A stretch of 64,000 nt of DNA from Aminobacterium mobile DSM 12262 (GTDB lineage Bacteria; Synergistota; Synergistia; Synergistales; Aminobacteriaceae): assembly GCF_000526395.1 (NCBI RefSeq), contig NZ_JAFZ01000004.1, positions 62,001 through 126,000 on the forward strand, read 5' to 3'. The translations under genes were made by a program, and so were the position numbers. Each line of letters starts with the position of its first letter. The first letter of the stretch is position 1. Positions 41,707 to 50,937 of this stretch are shown in pieces. A model generated the notes under the pieces. The model was not told the DNA's origin and made no database searches. It saw only the letters and a list, made by a program, of their open reading frames with translations.

Positions 41707-42006
41707 TTACAGTACTTTCTCCGCTTCCGCAACAAAAGCTTTTATTCCCGCCTGCTTTATATATGGTTCCTCCTCTAGGTGAGTAAGTTTTTCCTTTAAG
41801 ACCAAAACATCTTCATCACCACAAAAGACCATAAAAGCCCAGTCTTTCCCAGGATATATTGCATCATCCCAATGGGTTTTCCCACTCACGTTATCACGAA
41901 ACAAAACATTTTTCCAAACAAAATATCCCGTAATACCGTTTTTATTGAGAACCTCCATGAGATCTTCTGCGACACTTTCATTACAGAAAATCCAGAACAT
42001 CTTCAT
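41707..42006 (-). CDS. Small PII-like protein of the RND operon
   Basis: Family not certain. The 99 soluble residues start MKMFWIFCNESVAEDLMEVL and have GYFVWKNVLFRD, a layout that suggests a ferredoxin-like or PII-like (DUF3240-type) fold known beside some RND pumps. It lies 5 bp after the RND pump gene and is the last gene of the efflux operon. Confidence 0.6.
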   Translation of the reverse strand: MKMFWIFCNESVAEDLMEVLNKNGITGYFVWKNVLFRDNVSGKTHWDDAIYPGKDWAFMVFCGDEDVLVLKEKLTHLEEEPYIKQAGIKAFVAEAEKVL

Positions 42007-42011
42007 GTAGC

Positions 42012-45000
42012 CTAAACCTCCTCTGCCTCAGCAAAACGCTTTTTACGACGAAGCTTTTCTTCAAATAAGCTGTAAATTACAGGTACAATTACTAACGTTA
42101 CTATAGTAGAAATAAGCAATCCTCCCATAACAGAAACCGCAAGCGGACGCCAAAGCTCTGCTCCCTGGTCCTGGCTAATAGCCATTGGTAACATGCCAAA
42201 AAAGGTTGTGAGAGTCGTCATTAAAACAGGGCGTAAACGACGTTCTCCCGCCTCTAGAAGAGAGTCTCTCAATTTTACACCTCGGGCTCTGAGAAGGTTG
42301 ATATAGTCTACAAGTACAATGGCGTTATTAACCACAATTCCAACCAGCATAATAACCCCGAGCAGTGCTTGTAGCGAAAGATACATCCCCGTCAGAAGAT
42401 ATGCGAAAGCCACGCCAGTAAGGGCAAAGGGGATGCTGAACATAATGACAAAGGGATCGAGGTATGCTTCATACTGCCCAGCCATAACCATATAGACCAA
42501 AAGGACCCCCAACAAAACTAAATATCCCATTTGGCGGAAAGCCTTGTCTTTTTCTTCCACCTCTCCACCAAAATCGATACGGATATCTTGAGGGATATTC
42601 ATTTTTTCGATAGCTGCTTTTACATCTTGCGTCAACTGACCTAAAGATCTCCCATGAACATTCGCTTCAACCACTACGTAGCGCTGTTTATTTTTGCGCT
42701 GTATTTCCGGTGGACCTACTGTGTCATTGAGTTGTGCTACTGTTGAAAGGCGAATAAGCTTCCCATTTACATTCGGAACCATCAGATGATTTAAAACCTC
42801 TCGAGAGTTTCGTTCATCAGTGTTCAACCGAACTCGAATGGGATAATCATCATCACCTTCCCAATAGCTTTCATCTGTTTCATATCCGTAATAATACGTC
42901 CTCAGAGTCTGTGCAACAGATGCTGTGCTTACACCTGCCAAAGCTGCTTTTTCTCTATCAACCCGTACCCATACCTCTGGACGATTTTGTTTTTGGCTCA
43001 ACGTCACATCCACAGCGCCTGGTATCTTAACGAGGCTATTCTTAATCATATTTGCCGTTTCCACAACATGATCAAGGTTGTCTCCATATACTTCTATATT
43101 CAAGGGTTTCGACCCAAGTAACATGGCTTTAATAGGAGACGTGACTACAACTGTCATTTTTTCAATACCAGGCTTAGTTTGAAGCCAATTACGCAGTTCG
43201 TTGGCAACTTCAAAAGCACTACGCTCTCGTTTCTTTTTCTCCACAAGTTTAAGCCCCACAGTTCCCACATTAGGGCCAGCCTCTTGCCCGACAGCTACAG
43301 CATATCCCTTTTCATCCCGGCCATCATAAGCAAATATATTTGTTGCCTCTGGTACTGTTTTTTCAGCATATGCCATTATTTCTTTAAGAAGTTCCTCTGT
43401 TTTTTCGATCCTGGTTCCTTCTGGAAGTGTAAGGGTAATAGAAATATCTCCCGTATCCGGTTCCGGCGTCAGTTCAGTGCCTATGAAACGAAAACCTGTA
43501 AAAGTAAGGATCAAAAGGACTACAGCGGCAGCAATAACTTTTTTCTGGTTTATAAGACTCCACGAAAGGATATTTTTATAGCCTCGCTCAAGCCACACGA
43601 TGAATCGTTCCGTATATCGATGCATCTTTAAACTATCTTCCTCCCGTTTGAAAAAACGACTCCCCATCATAGGAACAAACGTAAGGCTGACAAAAAGAGA
43701 AGCCATAACGGCCACAACCATCACAATAGTCAATGCGGAAAAGAAAACACCAACAAGCCCCGAAATAAAAGCTAACGGGAGCAACACAACAGCCGTAGTG
43801 AGGGTTGAAGCAAGAAGGGCCGACTGTACTTCCTGGGCACCGAGGATACTCGCCACATTCCGCCGTTCTCCAAGTTCTAAGTGATAAACAATCTGGTCTG
43901 TAGCAACAATAGAGTTATCCACTACCATACCGCTTGCTACAGCTAGAGCTGAAAGAGTAAAAATATTGATAGTGTAGTCGAGCCATCCCATGATTATAAA
44001 AGTGATGACAAGAGAAAAAGGGATAGCTCCACAAATAATAAGCGATGCCGGAAGCCGTTTTAAAAAGGCCCACGTCACAAGAAAGACCAACAGTATTCCG
44101 CTAAAGAGAGAAGACCCTAAATTTCGTATAGAATCTTGAATAAAATCAGCCGCATTAAGCCCCACGTGATATTCCACATCGCCTGGGAACTCCCGGGCCT
44201 TCATATCTTCCATTTTCTCAAGGACAGCTTGGCTCACTTCTACCGTATTGGCATCACTGTTTTTAAGAACAATAAGAATTACAGACTGCTTCCCTGCGTG
44301 AAATCCCTGAATATCAGGATCTTTAAAACTATCGGAAATAGTCGCCACATCGGAAAGATATACTGGTCGCCCTTTCGATACACCTACAATTACTTTGTGC
44401 ATATCCGCTACACTTTGGAATCGACCAGGAACCCGTAGATAATACTCAATTCGCCCTTCTTTTAGAGACCCTGAAGGAATGTTAATATTCTCCCGTTCAA
44501 GAGCTTGCACTACTGATTGTGGAGCTAGTCCATACGCTTCAATTTTATCTACATTGAGTTGTACCTGTATCTCCCGTCGATCCCCACCGTAGATCAGAAC
44601 TTGCCCTACACCAGAAATACGGGAAATTGTTTCGGAAATAGTTTTATCTGCATAATGATAAAGACTGGGAAAGGACTCGTCTGCCGTTAGAGACATTACA
44701 AGGACAGGAACCGTCCCTGAAGTTATTCTCAACAAAATTGGCTCCTCTGCATCGCTAGGTAGATCTCGTTTAGCGAAGTTCACCGCATCTCGAACATCTC
44801 CTATTTTGACATCCAAGTCTTCCCCCCAATCAAACTTCACGGAAACAACAGATATGTTATCTTGGGACTTTGAAAGGATAGTATCTACCCCTTCTATCAT
44901 GGCAACGTGATTCTCTACTATTTTGGAAACTCGCTGCTCTACATCGCTAGCAGAAGCTCCTGGCCATGAAGTCAAAATATTAATAACTGGAGGTTCTATT

Positions 45001-45116
45001 TCAGGCAATAAATCTACTTTTAAAGATGTGAAAACAATACCACCAAGCAATATGACTACAAGAAAGATCATAAGGGTGGTTACTCGCCGCTTAACCGAAA
45101 ATTCTGGAAGATTCAT
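42012..45116 (-). CDS. RND-family efflux pump, inner-membrane transporter
   Basis: Proton-driven pump of a tripartite efflux system. The 1034 residues have two halves of one TM, a large periplasmic loop and five or six TMs. The TM4 acidic pair is visible in VASGMVVDNSIVATDQIV. The second half has VGIVVNNAIVLVDYINLLR, the typical HAE/RND motif. Substrates are probably organic compounds or drugs rather than metals (no CzcA-type metal motif seen). It overlaps the adaptor gene by 4 bp. Confidence 0.94.
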   Translation of the reverse strand: MNLPEFSVKRRVTTLMIFLVVILLGGIVFTSLKVDLLPEIEPPVINILTSWPGASASDVEQRVSKIVENHVAMIEGVDTILSKSQDNISVVSVKFDWGEDLDVKIGDVRDAVNFAKRDLPSDAEEPILLRITSGTVPVLVMSLTADESFPSLYHYADKTISETISRISGVGQVLIYGGDRREIQVQLNVDKIEAYGLAPQSVVQALERENINIPSGSLKEGRIEYYLRVPGRFQSVADMHKVIVGVSKGRPVYLSDVATISDSFKDPDIQGFHAGKQSVILIVLKNSDANTVEVSQAVLEKMEDMKAREFPGDVEYHVGLNAADFIQDSIRNLGSSLFSGILLVFLVTWAFLKRLPASLIICGAIPFSLVITFIIMGWLDYTINIFTLSALAVASGMVVDNSIVATDQIVYHLELGERRNVASILGAQEVQSALLASTLTTAVVLLPLAFISGLVGVFFSALTIVMVVAVMASLFVSLTFVPMMGSRFFKREEDSLKMHRYTERFIVWLERGYKNILSWSLINQKKVIAAAVVLLILTFTGFRFIGTELTPEPDTGDISITLTLPEGTRIEKTEELLKEIMAYAEKTVPEATNIFAYDGRDEKGYAVAVGQEAGPNVGTVGLKLVEKKKRERSAFEVANELRNWLQTKPGIEKMTVVVTSPIKAMLLGSKPLNIEVYGDNLDHVVETANMIKNSLVKIPGAVDVTLSQKQNRPEVWVRVDREKAALAGVSTASVAQTLRTYYYGYETDESYWEGDDDYPIRVRLNTDERNSREVLNHLMVPNVNGKLIRLSTVAQLNDTVGPPEIQRKNKQRYVVVEANVHGRSLGQLTQDVKAAIEKMNIPQDIRIDFGGEVEEKDKAFRQMGYLVLLGVLLVYMVMAGQYEAYLDPFVIMFSIPFALTGVAFAYLLTGMYLSLQALLGVIMLVGIVVNNAIVLVDYINLLRARGVKLRDSLLEAGERRLRPVLMTTLTTFFGMLPMAISQDQGAELWRPLAVSVMGGLLISTIVTLVIVPVIYSLFEEKLRRKKRFAEAEEV

Positions 45117-46204
45117 CGCTGAACCACCTCAATTGGCGTTCCTTCAGAAAGTTTCTCCGAACGGGTAATGATAACTTTATCGGAAGGAGATACTCCTTCG
45201 ATTACTTCAATAGCATCTGGTCCTTCCTCTCCAAGAGTAATTTGTTTTGTTTTAGCAGTCCCATCTTCTGTAGCCACATAACAAATGGGCAGACCAGTAC
45301 CTGCCATTTTCATAACGGCGTCTAATGGAATACCAAGCCCTTCATGAGTTCCCGCTTGAATTTCTACTCGAGCATACATTCCAGGTTTCATAAGAGAAAG
45401 AGCATCAACAGCAACCTCTACTTTTCCTGTTCGAGTAGTAGGATCCAAAATGGGAGAAACTCTAGAGACTTTTGCTTTAAAAGAACGCCCAGGGAAAGCA
45501 TCTAGAGAAATGTGCGTTTCTTGCCCCGCTCTTACCTTTGAATACAGTTTCTCTGGAACTACTCCCACAGCCTTAACCTGTTCCTGCTTGGCTATCACAA
45601 AGACAGGGTAAGAGGAGGTGGTGTCTCCAGTATCCACATTTCGAGCTGTAATAATGCCCGAAATCGGGGCCTCTATTCGATGATATCCCTTCGTTATCTT
45701 AAGCTGTTCCAGTGCTGCCCTCGTCTCTGCCACTTGCCTGACAGAGGTTTTATACTCTCCTTCTACATGATCATATTGTTGGCGACTAATAACTTCTTCC
45801 TTGTATAGTTGAGAAAATCTTCGATAATCGTTTTCCGCAGTCTGTTTATAAATTTCAGCCTTAGCAAGGCTTGCCTGCGCCTGGCTTATCTGCTGCTCTA
45901 TAAGACTTGTATCAAGAATAGCGAGAATATCTCCTTCCTGTACTTTGTCACCTTCATGGACAAGGACTTGAAGAACCGTTTTACTTGGGACCTTACTAAT
46001 AACAGCCGCTTCTTCTTCCGGTTCAAGAGTAGCCACAAAACGGACAATATCTACAAAAGTACCCTGTTTTGGAGAAACAACCTCTACTTTTACCCGCTCT
46101 ATTTCCCCCACAGCACTTTCTATTTGGTGCTGCTGATAGGCTCGAAAACCTATGAGGGCAATAAAGATAACGACTACGCTAAAGAGCATCAGACTCTTTT
46201 TCAC
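45113..46204 (-). CDS. RND efflux periplasmic adaptor (HlyD/AcrA family)
   Basis: Links the pump to the outer-membrane channel. An N-terminal anchor (about 5-22) is followed by a lipoyl-like half (LEPEEEAAVISKVPSKTVLQVLVHEGDKVQEGD), a coiled-coil hairpin of about 60 residues (QISQAQASLAKAEIYKQTAE...), the second lipoyl half with RIEAPISGIITARNVDTGD, and beta-barrel domains. The 363 residues are typical. No lipobox cysteine at the start. Confidence 0.93.
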   Translation of the reverse strand: MKKSLMLFSVVVIFIALIGFRAYQQHQIESAVGEIERVKVEVVSPKQGTFVDIVRFVATLEPEEEAAVISKVPSKTVLQVLVHEGDKVQEGDILAILDTSLIEQQISQAQASLAKAEIYKQTAENDYRRFSQLYKEEVISRQQYDHVEGEYKTSVRQVAETRAALEQLKITKGYHRIEAPISGIITARNVDTGDTTSSYPVFVIAKQEQVKAVGVVPEKLYSKVRAGQETHISLDAFPGRSFKAKVSRVSPILDPTTRTGKVEVAVDALSLMKPGMYARVEIQAGTHEGLGIPLDAVMKMAGTGLPICYVATEDGTAKTKQITLGEEGPDAIEVIEGVSPSDKVIITRSEKLSEGTPIEVVQR

Positions 46205-46222
46205 TCAAAATCACTCCCGTTC

Positions 46223-47554
46223 CTATTGTTCAGCTGTATTTAGAGGAAGGCCTACTGCATATAAAAGTTCTGTTTTAGATATGTGCGTATCATAAACTGA
46301 GTCAACAAGCTGAGTCCGAGCATTAGTGAGAGCTACGCGAGCATCAAGAACATCTATATTTGTGCCTACCTGAGAGCCGTACCGTTTTAAAGCCATACGA
46401 TAGTCTTCTTCTGCACTTTGCACCTGATCCGTAGCGACGGATATTCGTTGCAAAGCAGATTCAAGGTTAAGTTTTGCGACAGAAACTTCCAAGTTAATTT
46501 GTTTTTTAAGGTCCTCTGCCCTGAAAAAGAACTCATTGGCGGCAGCCTTCGCCTCTTGGGCCTTGGCCTGACTCGCTCCACCATCGTAAAATTTCCAAAG
46601 AGCTGTAAGAGAAATTTTCCAGTCATCTTTTTCACTCGGGAAAAAAGTGTCATCAGCAACATAACTCTCAGCCTGTAAAATCACCTGCGGTTTGCTTTGT
46701 GCTGTTGCTGCCTTAGAAAGGGCAAGAGACGACTGAACGGCAAAGTCTAGTGCTTGAAGCTCCGGTCGAGTATCTAGGGCGAGAGAAAAAGGATCCTCAA
46801 CCACAGGAACATCAGGCCGAGACTGATCTGGGTCTGGCAAAGTATATTGAGAACGTAGAGAGGCCCCCACAGCTCGTTCTAAGGCACTCCATGCCACATC
46901 TACTCCGTTAACAGCCTTTATTCTGTTTAGTTCGGCTTCTGACACATCTACGCGAATTCGCAAAACTTCATTTTTAGCTACAACGCCATGATTATAAAAA
47001 GACTCCACTTGCTTCAAATGTTCTTTAGTGAGTCCTAATACATCTTCCGCTACAGTAAGTTTGGCTCGAGCTCGCTGAAGATTGTAATAACTTGCTAAGA
47101 CATTGCTTTCCACTGTCTGAGACACTCTGGTCTCTTGTGCTTTTGCTCCCTCTAAAGCCAGCTTCTGGCTTCGTACAGAGTTTTCTACAGCGCCACTACT
47201 GTAGAGAAGATAATCAAGAGACAGAGCTGCACGATAAGTTTTTTCAAACCCAGCTATAGCCGCTCCTCCTGTAGGAATTACAGGATACCTCGGCTCCTCC
47301 CCTAATTGTTGGTACGTTAAAGACGCTGCCAATTGGGGTTTTTGCGCCGATTTTGAGCCTAAGTATCTGGCTTGAGCCTGATTCACTCGCTCTGCCTCCG
47401 CCGCCAGGATTGGATTGTTTTTCTGTGCAAGCTCTAATACTAGCGTCTCTGTAAGAAATTCTCTTTCCTGAGCCCATAAAATGCGTTCTTCTGAAAAAAG
47501 GCAGGCAAATAGGGTTATTAACGCAATCGTATAAAAGTATTTTCTATGGTGCAT
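46223..47554 (-). CDS. TolC-family outer-membrane efflux protein
   Basis: Outer-membrane channel of the efflux system. A signal peptide (about 1-28) precedes two OEP repeats of helices and strands, the first with AAEAERVNQAQARYLGSKSAQKPQLAASL, the second with RYGSQVGTNIDVLDARVALTNARTQLVDSVYD, a characteristic late motif. The 443 residues fit TolC. The start overlaps the end of the tetR-type gene by 11 bp. Confidence 0.93.
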   Translation of the reverse strand: MHHRKYFYTIALITLFACLFSEERILWAQEREFLTETLVLELAQKNNPILAAEAERVNQAQARYLGSKSAQKPQLAASLTYQQLGEEPRYPVIPTGGAAIAGFEKTYRAALSLDYLLYSSGAVENSVRSQKLALEGAKAQETRVSQTVESNVLASYYNLQRARAKLTVAEDVLGLTKEHLKQVESFYNHGVVAKNEVLRIRVDVSEAELNRIKAVNGVDVAWSALERAVGASLRSQYTLPDPDQSRPDVPVVEDPFSLALDTRPELQALDFAVQSSLALSKAATAQSKPQVILQAESYVADDTFFPSEKDDWKISLTALWKFYDGGASQAKAQEAKAAANEFFFRAEDLKKQINLEVSVAKLNLESALQRISVATDQVQSAEEDYRMALKRYGSQVGTNIDVLDARVALTNARTQLVDSVYDTHISKTELLYAVGLPLNTAEQ

Positions 47555-48155
47555 ATGGTGCTCCTCCTTTAAGAACTCGTATTACTAAAAATTTCCAAGA
47601 ACGTTTCGCCTCATCGGCTGAGAGAGTTGTTCCTACGTTAGAAACTAATCCAGCAATAAAGTTCTCGAAAATTCGAATCAGTTCTTTAAGAGAAAGTCCT
47701 CCCGCCCCATCTTTCAGGGAGGGGTACATCTTCATAAGAATAGACTCAAATTCCTCCACAAAGGATAGGCTGATAAGGCGATTTAAGTCCTGAATTTCCG
47801 TATTACCCCTAATAGACTCTAAAGCCATATGGACGCTGAACATTCGCCATAACTGGTCTTTCATCATTGCATCAATAAGCTGTTCTCCCCGAGCGATAAA
47901 AAGCCCCTCCCGTTCCTCAGGCTTTTCTGGCTGATCTGGCACCATAATATGGCGGATGCGCCCTACCTCTCCCTTTAAAACAGCCCTATAAAGATCTAAT
48001 TTTCCTGAGAAATGCCAGTATAAAGCTCCCTTACTCAAATTTGCTTCCTTAACAATGGAATCAATGCTCGCTCCATAAAACCCTTTTTCCGCAAAGTGTT
48101 TTCTCGCTATAGACAATATGAGGGTTCTCGTATCTTGTGCATTATTTTCTTTCAA
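47544..48155 (-). CDS. TetR-family transcriptional regulator of the efflux operon
   Basis: The 203 residues begin with a TetR DNA-binding domain: ILSIARKHFAEKGFYGASIDSIVKEANLSKGALYWHFSGKLDLYRAV, as in AcrR/TtgR. The C-terminal helical domain binds an unknown inducer. The start is TTG 48155 after GGAGGT at 6 nt. It is the first gene of the efflux operon and two ACCG-x2-CGGT sites lie directly upstream, so it most likely represses itself and the pump. Confidence 0.92.
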   Translation of the reverse strand: MKENNAQDTRTLILSIARKHFAEKGFYGASIDSIVKEANLSKGALYWHFSGKLDLYRAVLKGEVGRIRHIMVPDQPEKPEEREGLFIARGEQLIDAMMKDQLWRMFSVHMALESIRGNTEIQDLNRLISLSFVEEFESILMKMYPSLKDGAGGLSLKELIRIFENFIAGLVSNVGTTLSADEAKRSWKFLVIRVLKGGAPYAP

Positions 48156-48169
48156 ACACCCACCTCCCG

Positions 48170-48209
48170 ACCGTTCGGTATATGAAAAGTTTATTCCATA
48201 CCGACCGGT
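48170..48209. promoter_or_regulatory. Two TetR-type operator half-palindromes
   Basis: ACCGTTCGGT (48170-48179) and ACCGACCGGT (48200-48209) are matching 10-bp palindromes 30 bp apart, about three helical turns. They overlap the region where the efflux promoter must lie. Confidence 0.8.
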
Positions 48210-48220
48210 CTGTCAAGTAA

Positions 48221-48251
48221 TTAAAAACGCAGGGAGGAAATCCCCCCTGCG
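48221..48251 (-). terminator. Terminator of mgtE
   Basis: On the minus strand CGCAGGG and CCCTGCG pair around a short loop and are followed by TTTTTAATTA, 18 bp past the mgtE stop. Confidence 0.85.
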
Positions 48252-48268
48252 AAGAGATCTATTCTTTT

Positions 48269-49624
48269 TTAAAGCGGTAAGGAAAGAATGCGACGTGCGA
48301 TTTCAAAATAGACAATCAGACCAAAAACATCAACGATGGTTGTAATGAAGGGGCCCGACATAATAGCTGGGTCAACTTTCACCAGCCGTGCTATAAACGG
48401 CAATAGGGTTCCTGCTAAATTACCAAGGAGGACCACGGCTATAATAGAAATTGCAACCGTAATGGCCACGCCGCTCCCAGCATTAAGCATATAGGCTCTG
48501 CCTATGCCAAAAATGGCGAGAGTACCCCCAAGAAGAATTCCCGTTACTACTTCTCTTAAAACAACTCTCCAAATATCCTTCCATTCAATATGGCCCAGTG
48601 TAATTCCACGAATAACAAGTGTGGAAGCCTGCGTACCAGCATTTCCGCCAGTATCAATAAGGAGAGGGACAAAAAAAGTCAACGTCACCACGCTTTGGAT
48701 AGCGAGAGTATATCGTTGCAAAACAGTCGTAGTAAGAGTCTCAGTTAATATACAAATAAACAACCATACAAACCGCTTTCGAGCTACAGTAAAAACACTA
48801 GCATCAAGGTAATCTTCTTCCACTGGTTGAATACCAGCCATACGTTCGAAGTCTTCTGTCGCTTCTTCTTCTACTATGTCGAGGACGTCATCAAACGTAA
48901 TAATTCCTACAAGCCGTTTTTCCGTATCTACAACAGGAACAGCTTGCAGGTCGTACTTTGACATAACTTGTGCTACTTCTTCCTGATCTGTAGTAGTTAT
49001 AACATAAATAGGTTCGTCCATAAGAGACGATAAGAGGGTCTGAGGTTTTGCCATAATCAAGGATTCCAGATCTACAACCCCTTTAAGTTGACGCTGTCCG
49101 TTAACTACAAAGCACGTGTAAATAGTTTCTTTACTCCTAGCATTTTTACGGATCCTGTCTATAGCTTCTTCAGTGGTCATTCCCTCTTTTAAATCAATAT
49201 ACTCAGGAGTCATTATTCGTCCTGCCGAACCGTCAGGGTAATTTAGTAAGGCATTAGCCACTGTTCTTTCTTCAGGAGAAAGGCGAAGAAGAAGTTTTTT
49301 CACGGTTTTTGCGGGCAATTCATCAAATAAGGCCGTACGATCATCATCAGACATCTCTTCTATAATGACTGATACTTCAGAGTCTGTGAAGTGAGCAAGC
49401 ATTTCTTCGCGCTCCGCTCCCTCCATAAATTCGAAAACTTCAATAGCCAAATCTTTTGGAAGAAGTCGAAAAATAAAGACCCGTTCTACCGGAGACTTTT
49501 CGCTAATAATTTCAGCAATGTCTGCCGGTTCCATGTCACTGAGAAGATCTTTTAAATTTTTAAATTTTTTCGTTTGGAAAAGTTTATCGATACTTTCATG
49601 GTACTTCCGCTGTAAGTCTTCCAT
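48269..49624 (-). CDS. mgtE: Magnesium transporter MgtE
   Basis: Mg2+-gated channel of the inner membrane. The 451 residues have the N-terminal acidic superhelical domain (DMEPADIAEIISEKSPVERVFIFRLLP), two CBS domains (about 135-250; GRIMTPEYIDLKEGMTTEEAIDRI and QAVPVVDTEKRLVGIITFDDVLDIV) and five TMs with GGNAGTQASTLVIRGI, the selectivity-region motif. An unusually structured leader lies upstream. Confidence 0.95.
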   Translation of the reverse strand: MEDLQRKYHESIDKLFQTKKFKNLKDLLSDMEPADIAEIISEKSPVERVFIFRLLPKDLAIEVFEFMEGAEREEMLAHFTDSEVSVIIEEMSDDDRTALFDELPAKTVKKLLLRLSPEERTVANALLNYPDGSAGRIMTPEYIDLKEGMTTEEAIDRIRKNARSKETIYTCFVVNGQRQLKGVVDLESLIMAKPQTLLSSLMDEPIYVITTTDQEEVAQVMSKYDLQAVPVVDTEKRLVGIITFDDVLDIVEEEATEDFERMAGIQPVEEDYLDASVFTVARKRFVWLFICILTETLTTTVLQRYTLAIQSVVTLTFFVPLLIDTGGNAGTQASTLVIRGITLGHIEWKDIWRVVLREVVTGILLGGTLAIFGIGRAYMLNAGSGVAITVAISIIAVVLLGNLAGTLLPFIARLVKVDPAIMSGPFITTIVDVFGLIVYFEIARRILSLPL

Positions 49625-49684
49625 TGGCGTCTCCCCCTTTGCTTTTTGAGATAATAAAGGGTGAGGATCAAGTCACACCCGACA

Positions 49685-49738
49685 GGCGTCGGATGCTTCT
49701 CAGACCTGAGGTCAGGGGTAGAAGACTGACTCGACGCC
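49685..49738 (-). promoter_or_regulatory. Structured leader upstream of mgtE
   Basis: GGCGTCG (49685-49691) and CGACGCC (49732-49738) close a long hairpin with an inner CTTCT/AGAAG helix and an ACCTGAGGT cap. On the minus strand the CCGAC part of the 3' arm can instead pair with GTCGG just downstream (49680-49684), so two exclusive structures are possible. It does not match an M-box as I know it. A simple terminator role is unlikely because no T tract follows. Confidence 0.5.
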
Positions 49739-49834
49739 GTTTAAAAAATTAAAGAAAAGAAGTTATTTTTGTTACACGATAAAGGGACAGTACCACTATC
49801 CATGTTTTTCTCCTTTAAAAATTTCCTTTTCATT

Positions 49835-49879
49835 GAAAAAAGAAACATACGGGGCAAGAAACATAAGCCTGCCCCGTAT
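49835..49879 (-). terminator. Terminator after rpsI
   Basis: On the minus strand ATACGGGGCA and TGCCCCGTAT pair across a 13-base loop and run into GTTTCTTTTTTC. Confidence 0.9.
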
Positions 49880-49909
49880 CGTATGTAATACTCCAATAGA
49901 GTCGCGAAA

Positions 49910-50305
49910 CTAACGCTTCGAGAACTGTCTCTGTCCCCGAGCGCCCTTCTGGCCAAACTTCTTTCTCTCTACCATACGAGGGTCGCGAGTTAGGAGGCCA
50001 GCTTTTTTTAACGCAGGGCGAAGCTCTGGATTCAATTTCAAAAGAGCTCTGGCAATCCCAAGACAAACAGCACCGGACTGCCCTGTCAAGCCACCCCCAT
50101 TAGCACGGACGAAGACATTGACCTTGCCTTCAACTCCGGCAGTTTTGAGTGGCTGCAAAGCATGTGTCTGCCAAACCTGACGTGGGAAATAATCTTCCAC
50201 TGTTCTTTCGTTAATCTGTATAGTTCCATCACCCGGACAAATTCTTACACGAGCGATAGCATTTTTACGTCTTCCAGTTCCCCAAAAATAGGAAGGAGCT
50301 ACCAT
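49910..50305 (-). CDS. rpsI: 30S ribosomal protein S9
   Basis: Small-subunit protein whose C-terminal tail touches P-site tRNA. It has GTGRRKNAIARVRICPG at the N-terminus and the conserved C-terminal GARGQRQFSKR. The 131 residues are normal. It follows rplM by 30 bp, the universal order. Confidence 0.98.
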   Translation of the reverse strand: MVAPSYFWGTGRRKNAIARVRICPGDGTIQINERTVEDYFPRQVWQTHALQPLKTAGVEGKVNVFVRANGGGLTGQSGAVCLGIARALLKLNPELRPALKKAGLLTRDPRMVERKKFGQKGARGQRQFSKR

Positions 50306-50335
50306 TCTTGTTCCTCCTTTCTCGAAAAATCGGTT

Positions 50336-50767
50336 TTAAAACTCCAGCGGCTTAGGCTGCTGGGCAGAATGAGGATGATTCGGACCTGCATAGACTTTCA
50401 ACTTCTTATGCATCTTCAGACGGGTCTTCGGGAGCATCCCCTTCACAACCATTTCCAAAAGCCGCTCGGGCTTTTTTTCAAGTATCTCGCCATATGTCTG
50501 GCTCTTCAGTCCACCAGAGTATCCAGTGTGACGATATCGCTTTTCATTCTGGCGTTTATTACCTGTCAACTTAACTTTCTCCGCATTAATTATAACAACG
50601 AAATCCCCACAATCTACATGAGGAGTATAGGTGGCTTTATGTTTTCCCATAAGGACTTGAGCTACCTGAGAAGCTAAACGTCCTAATGGCTTATCGGTGG
50701 CATCCACTACATACCACTCACGCACAACTTTCTCGCGAGTAGCCATGTAAGTACGATTGCTCGCCAT
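50336..50767 (-). CDS. rplM: 50S ribosomal protein L13
   Basis: Large-subunit assembly protein. It has [50 protein letters not shown] (given in part) and ends [21 protein letters not shown] as in the family. The 143 residues are normal. AAAGGAGG precedes the start. The 170 bp upstream hold its promoter and leader but no recognisable motif. Confidence 0.98.
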   Translation of the reverse strand: MASNRTYMATREKVVREWYVVDATDKPLGRLASQVAQVLMGKHKATYTPHVDCGDFVVIINAEKVKLTGNKRQNEKRYRHTGYSGGLKSQTYGEILEKKPERLLEMVVKGMLPKTRLKMHKKLKVYAGPNHPHSAQQPKPLEF

Positions 50768-50937
50768 GCTTATTTCCTCCTTTACATTAACAACTAAAGA
50801 TATTTATTTTTCTAAAATACCTCTCCAGCCTTAGAGAAATAACTTCTTCGAGTGCATCTTAGGAATGTGTGGCGGCATTCCCTTCCCGAAACAATTACTT
50901 CCTTTTCTTGGCGAGATATTCTATTCGCAAACCTATG

